Shown here piece by piece: positions 6,361-6,372 of a DNA stretch of 6,372 bases (positions are counted from its first letter, which is position 1; every line of letters starts with the position of its first letter). A program made the translations under genes and the position numbers. This DNA comes from Vulcanimicrobiota bacterium. GTDB taxonomy: Bacteria > Vulcanimicrobiota > Vulcanimicrobiia > Vulcanimicrobiales > Vulcanimicrobiaceae. The notes below the pieces were generated by a model. That model saw only the letters and a list, made by a program, of their open reading frames with translations. It was not told the origin of the DNA and did no database searches. The stretch lies in NCBI GenBank assembly GCA_019233415.1, contig JAFAMK010000174.1, positions 1 through 6,372 of the forward strand. Reading direction: 5' to 3'.

Positions 6361-6372
6361 TTCAGAAATCAA

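Overview
The window is a GC-rich, tightly packed bacterial segment with no RNA genes, mobile elements or CRISPR arrays that I can see. It holds five protein genes. One is on the + strand and is cut by the left edge. Four lie end to end on the - strand and are cut upstream by the right edge. There is essentially no intergenic DNA: the only clearly non-coding stretch is the 29-nt leader at 6344-6372.

Host: the N-terminal module of the large lipoprotein (a basic RR-x-PKYV segment, then an 'SVGVAVNGG' strand and 'TFGFVLYDAANGSGNVLS'), the Vgb-type propeller, and the short 'TPTPTP' plus Ig-like lipoprotein all recall proteins I associate with Candidatus Eremiobacterota (WPS-2, Vulcanimicrobiota). 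This is a memory-based impression from family style. No marker gene is present to prove it.

Layout: (1) 2-1480, +, is an AMP-forming acyl-CoA synthetase of the ACSF2 / FACL-like type, missing roughly its first 50-60 residues. (2) 6343 down to 1470, -, is a four-gene overlapping cluster. In transcription order it has a lipoprotein with an Ig-like N-terminal half and a seven-bladed Vgb-like propeller (6343-4655); a small lipoprotein with a Pro-Thr linker and one Ig-like domain (4655-4164); a cytoplasmic TPR protein fused to a GT9-like glycosyltransferase domain (4213-2522); and a probably exported, cysteine-containing protein resembling sialidase/GH43-type propellers (2525-1470). The junctions are TGATG, a 50-nt overlap and ATGA, so the four genes are very probably co-transcribed and translationally coupled.

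Functional picture: the acyl-CoA synthetase is ordinary lipid or carboxylic-acid activation and looks unrelated to the cluster. The cluster combines three exported or envelope proteins with one glycosyltransferase. A reasonable but unproven reading is a cell-surface module in which the TPR-GT9 protein glycosylates a surface protein (the Pro-Thr linker is an obvious candidate) or a glycan that the exported propellers bind or process. The Vgb-like protein contains no histidine at all, so it should not be called a functional streptogramin B lyase.
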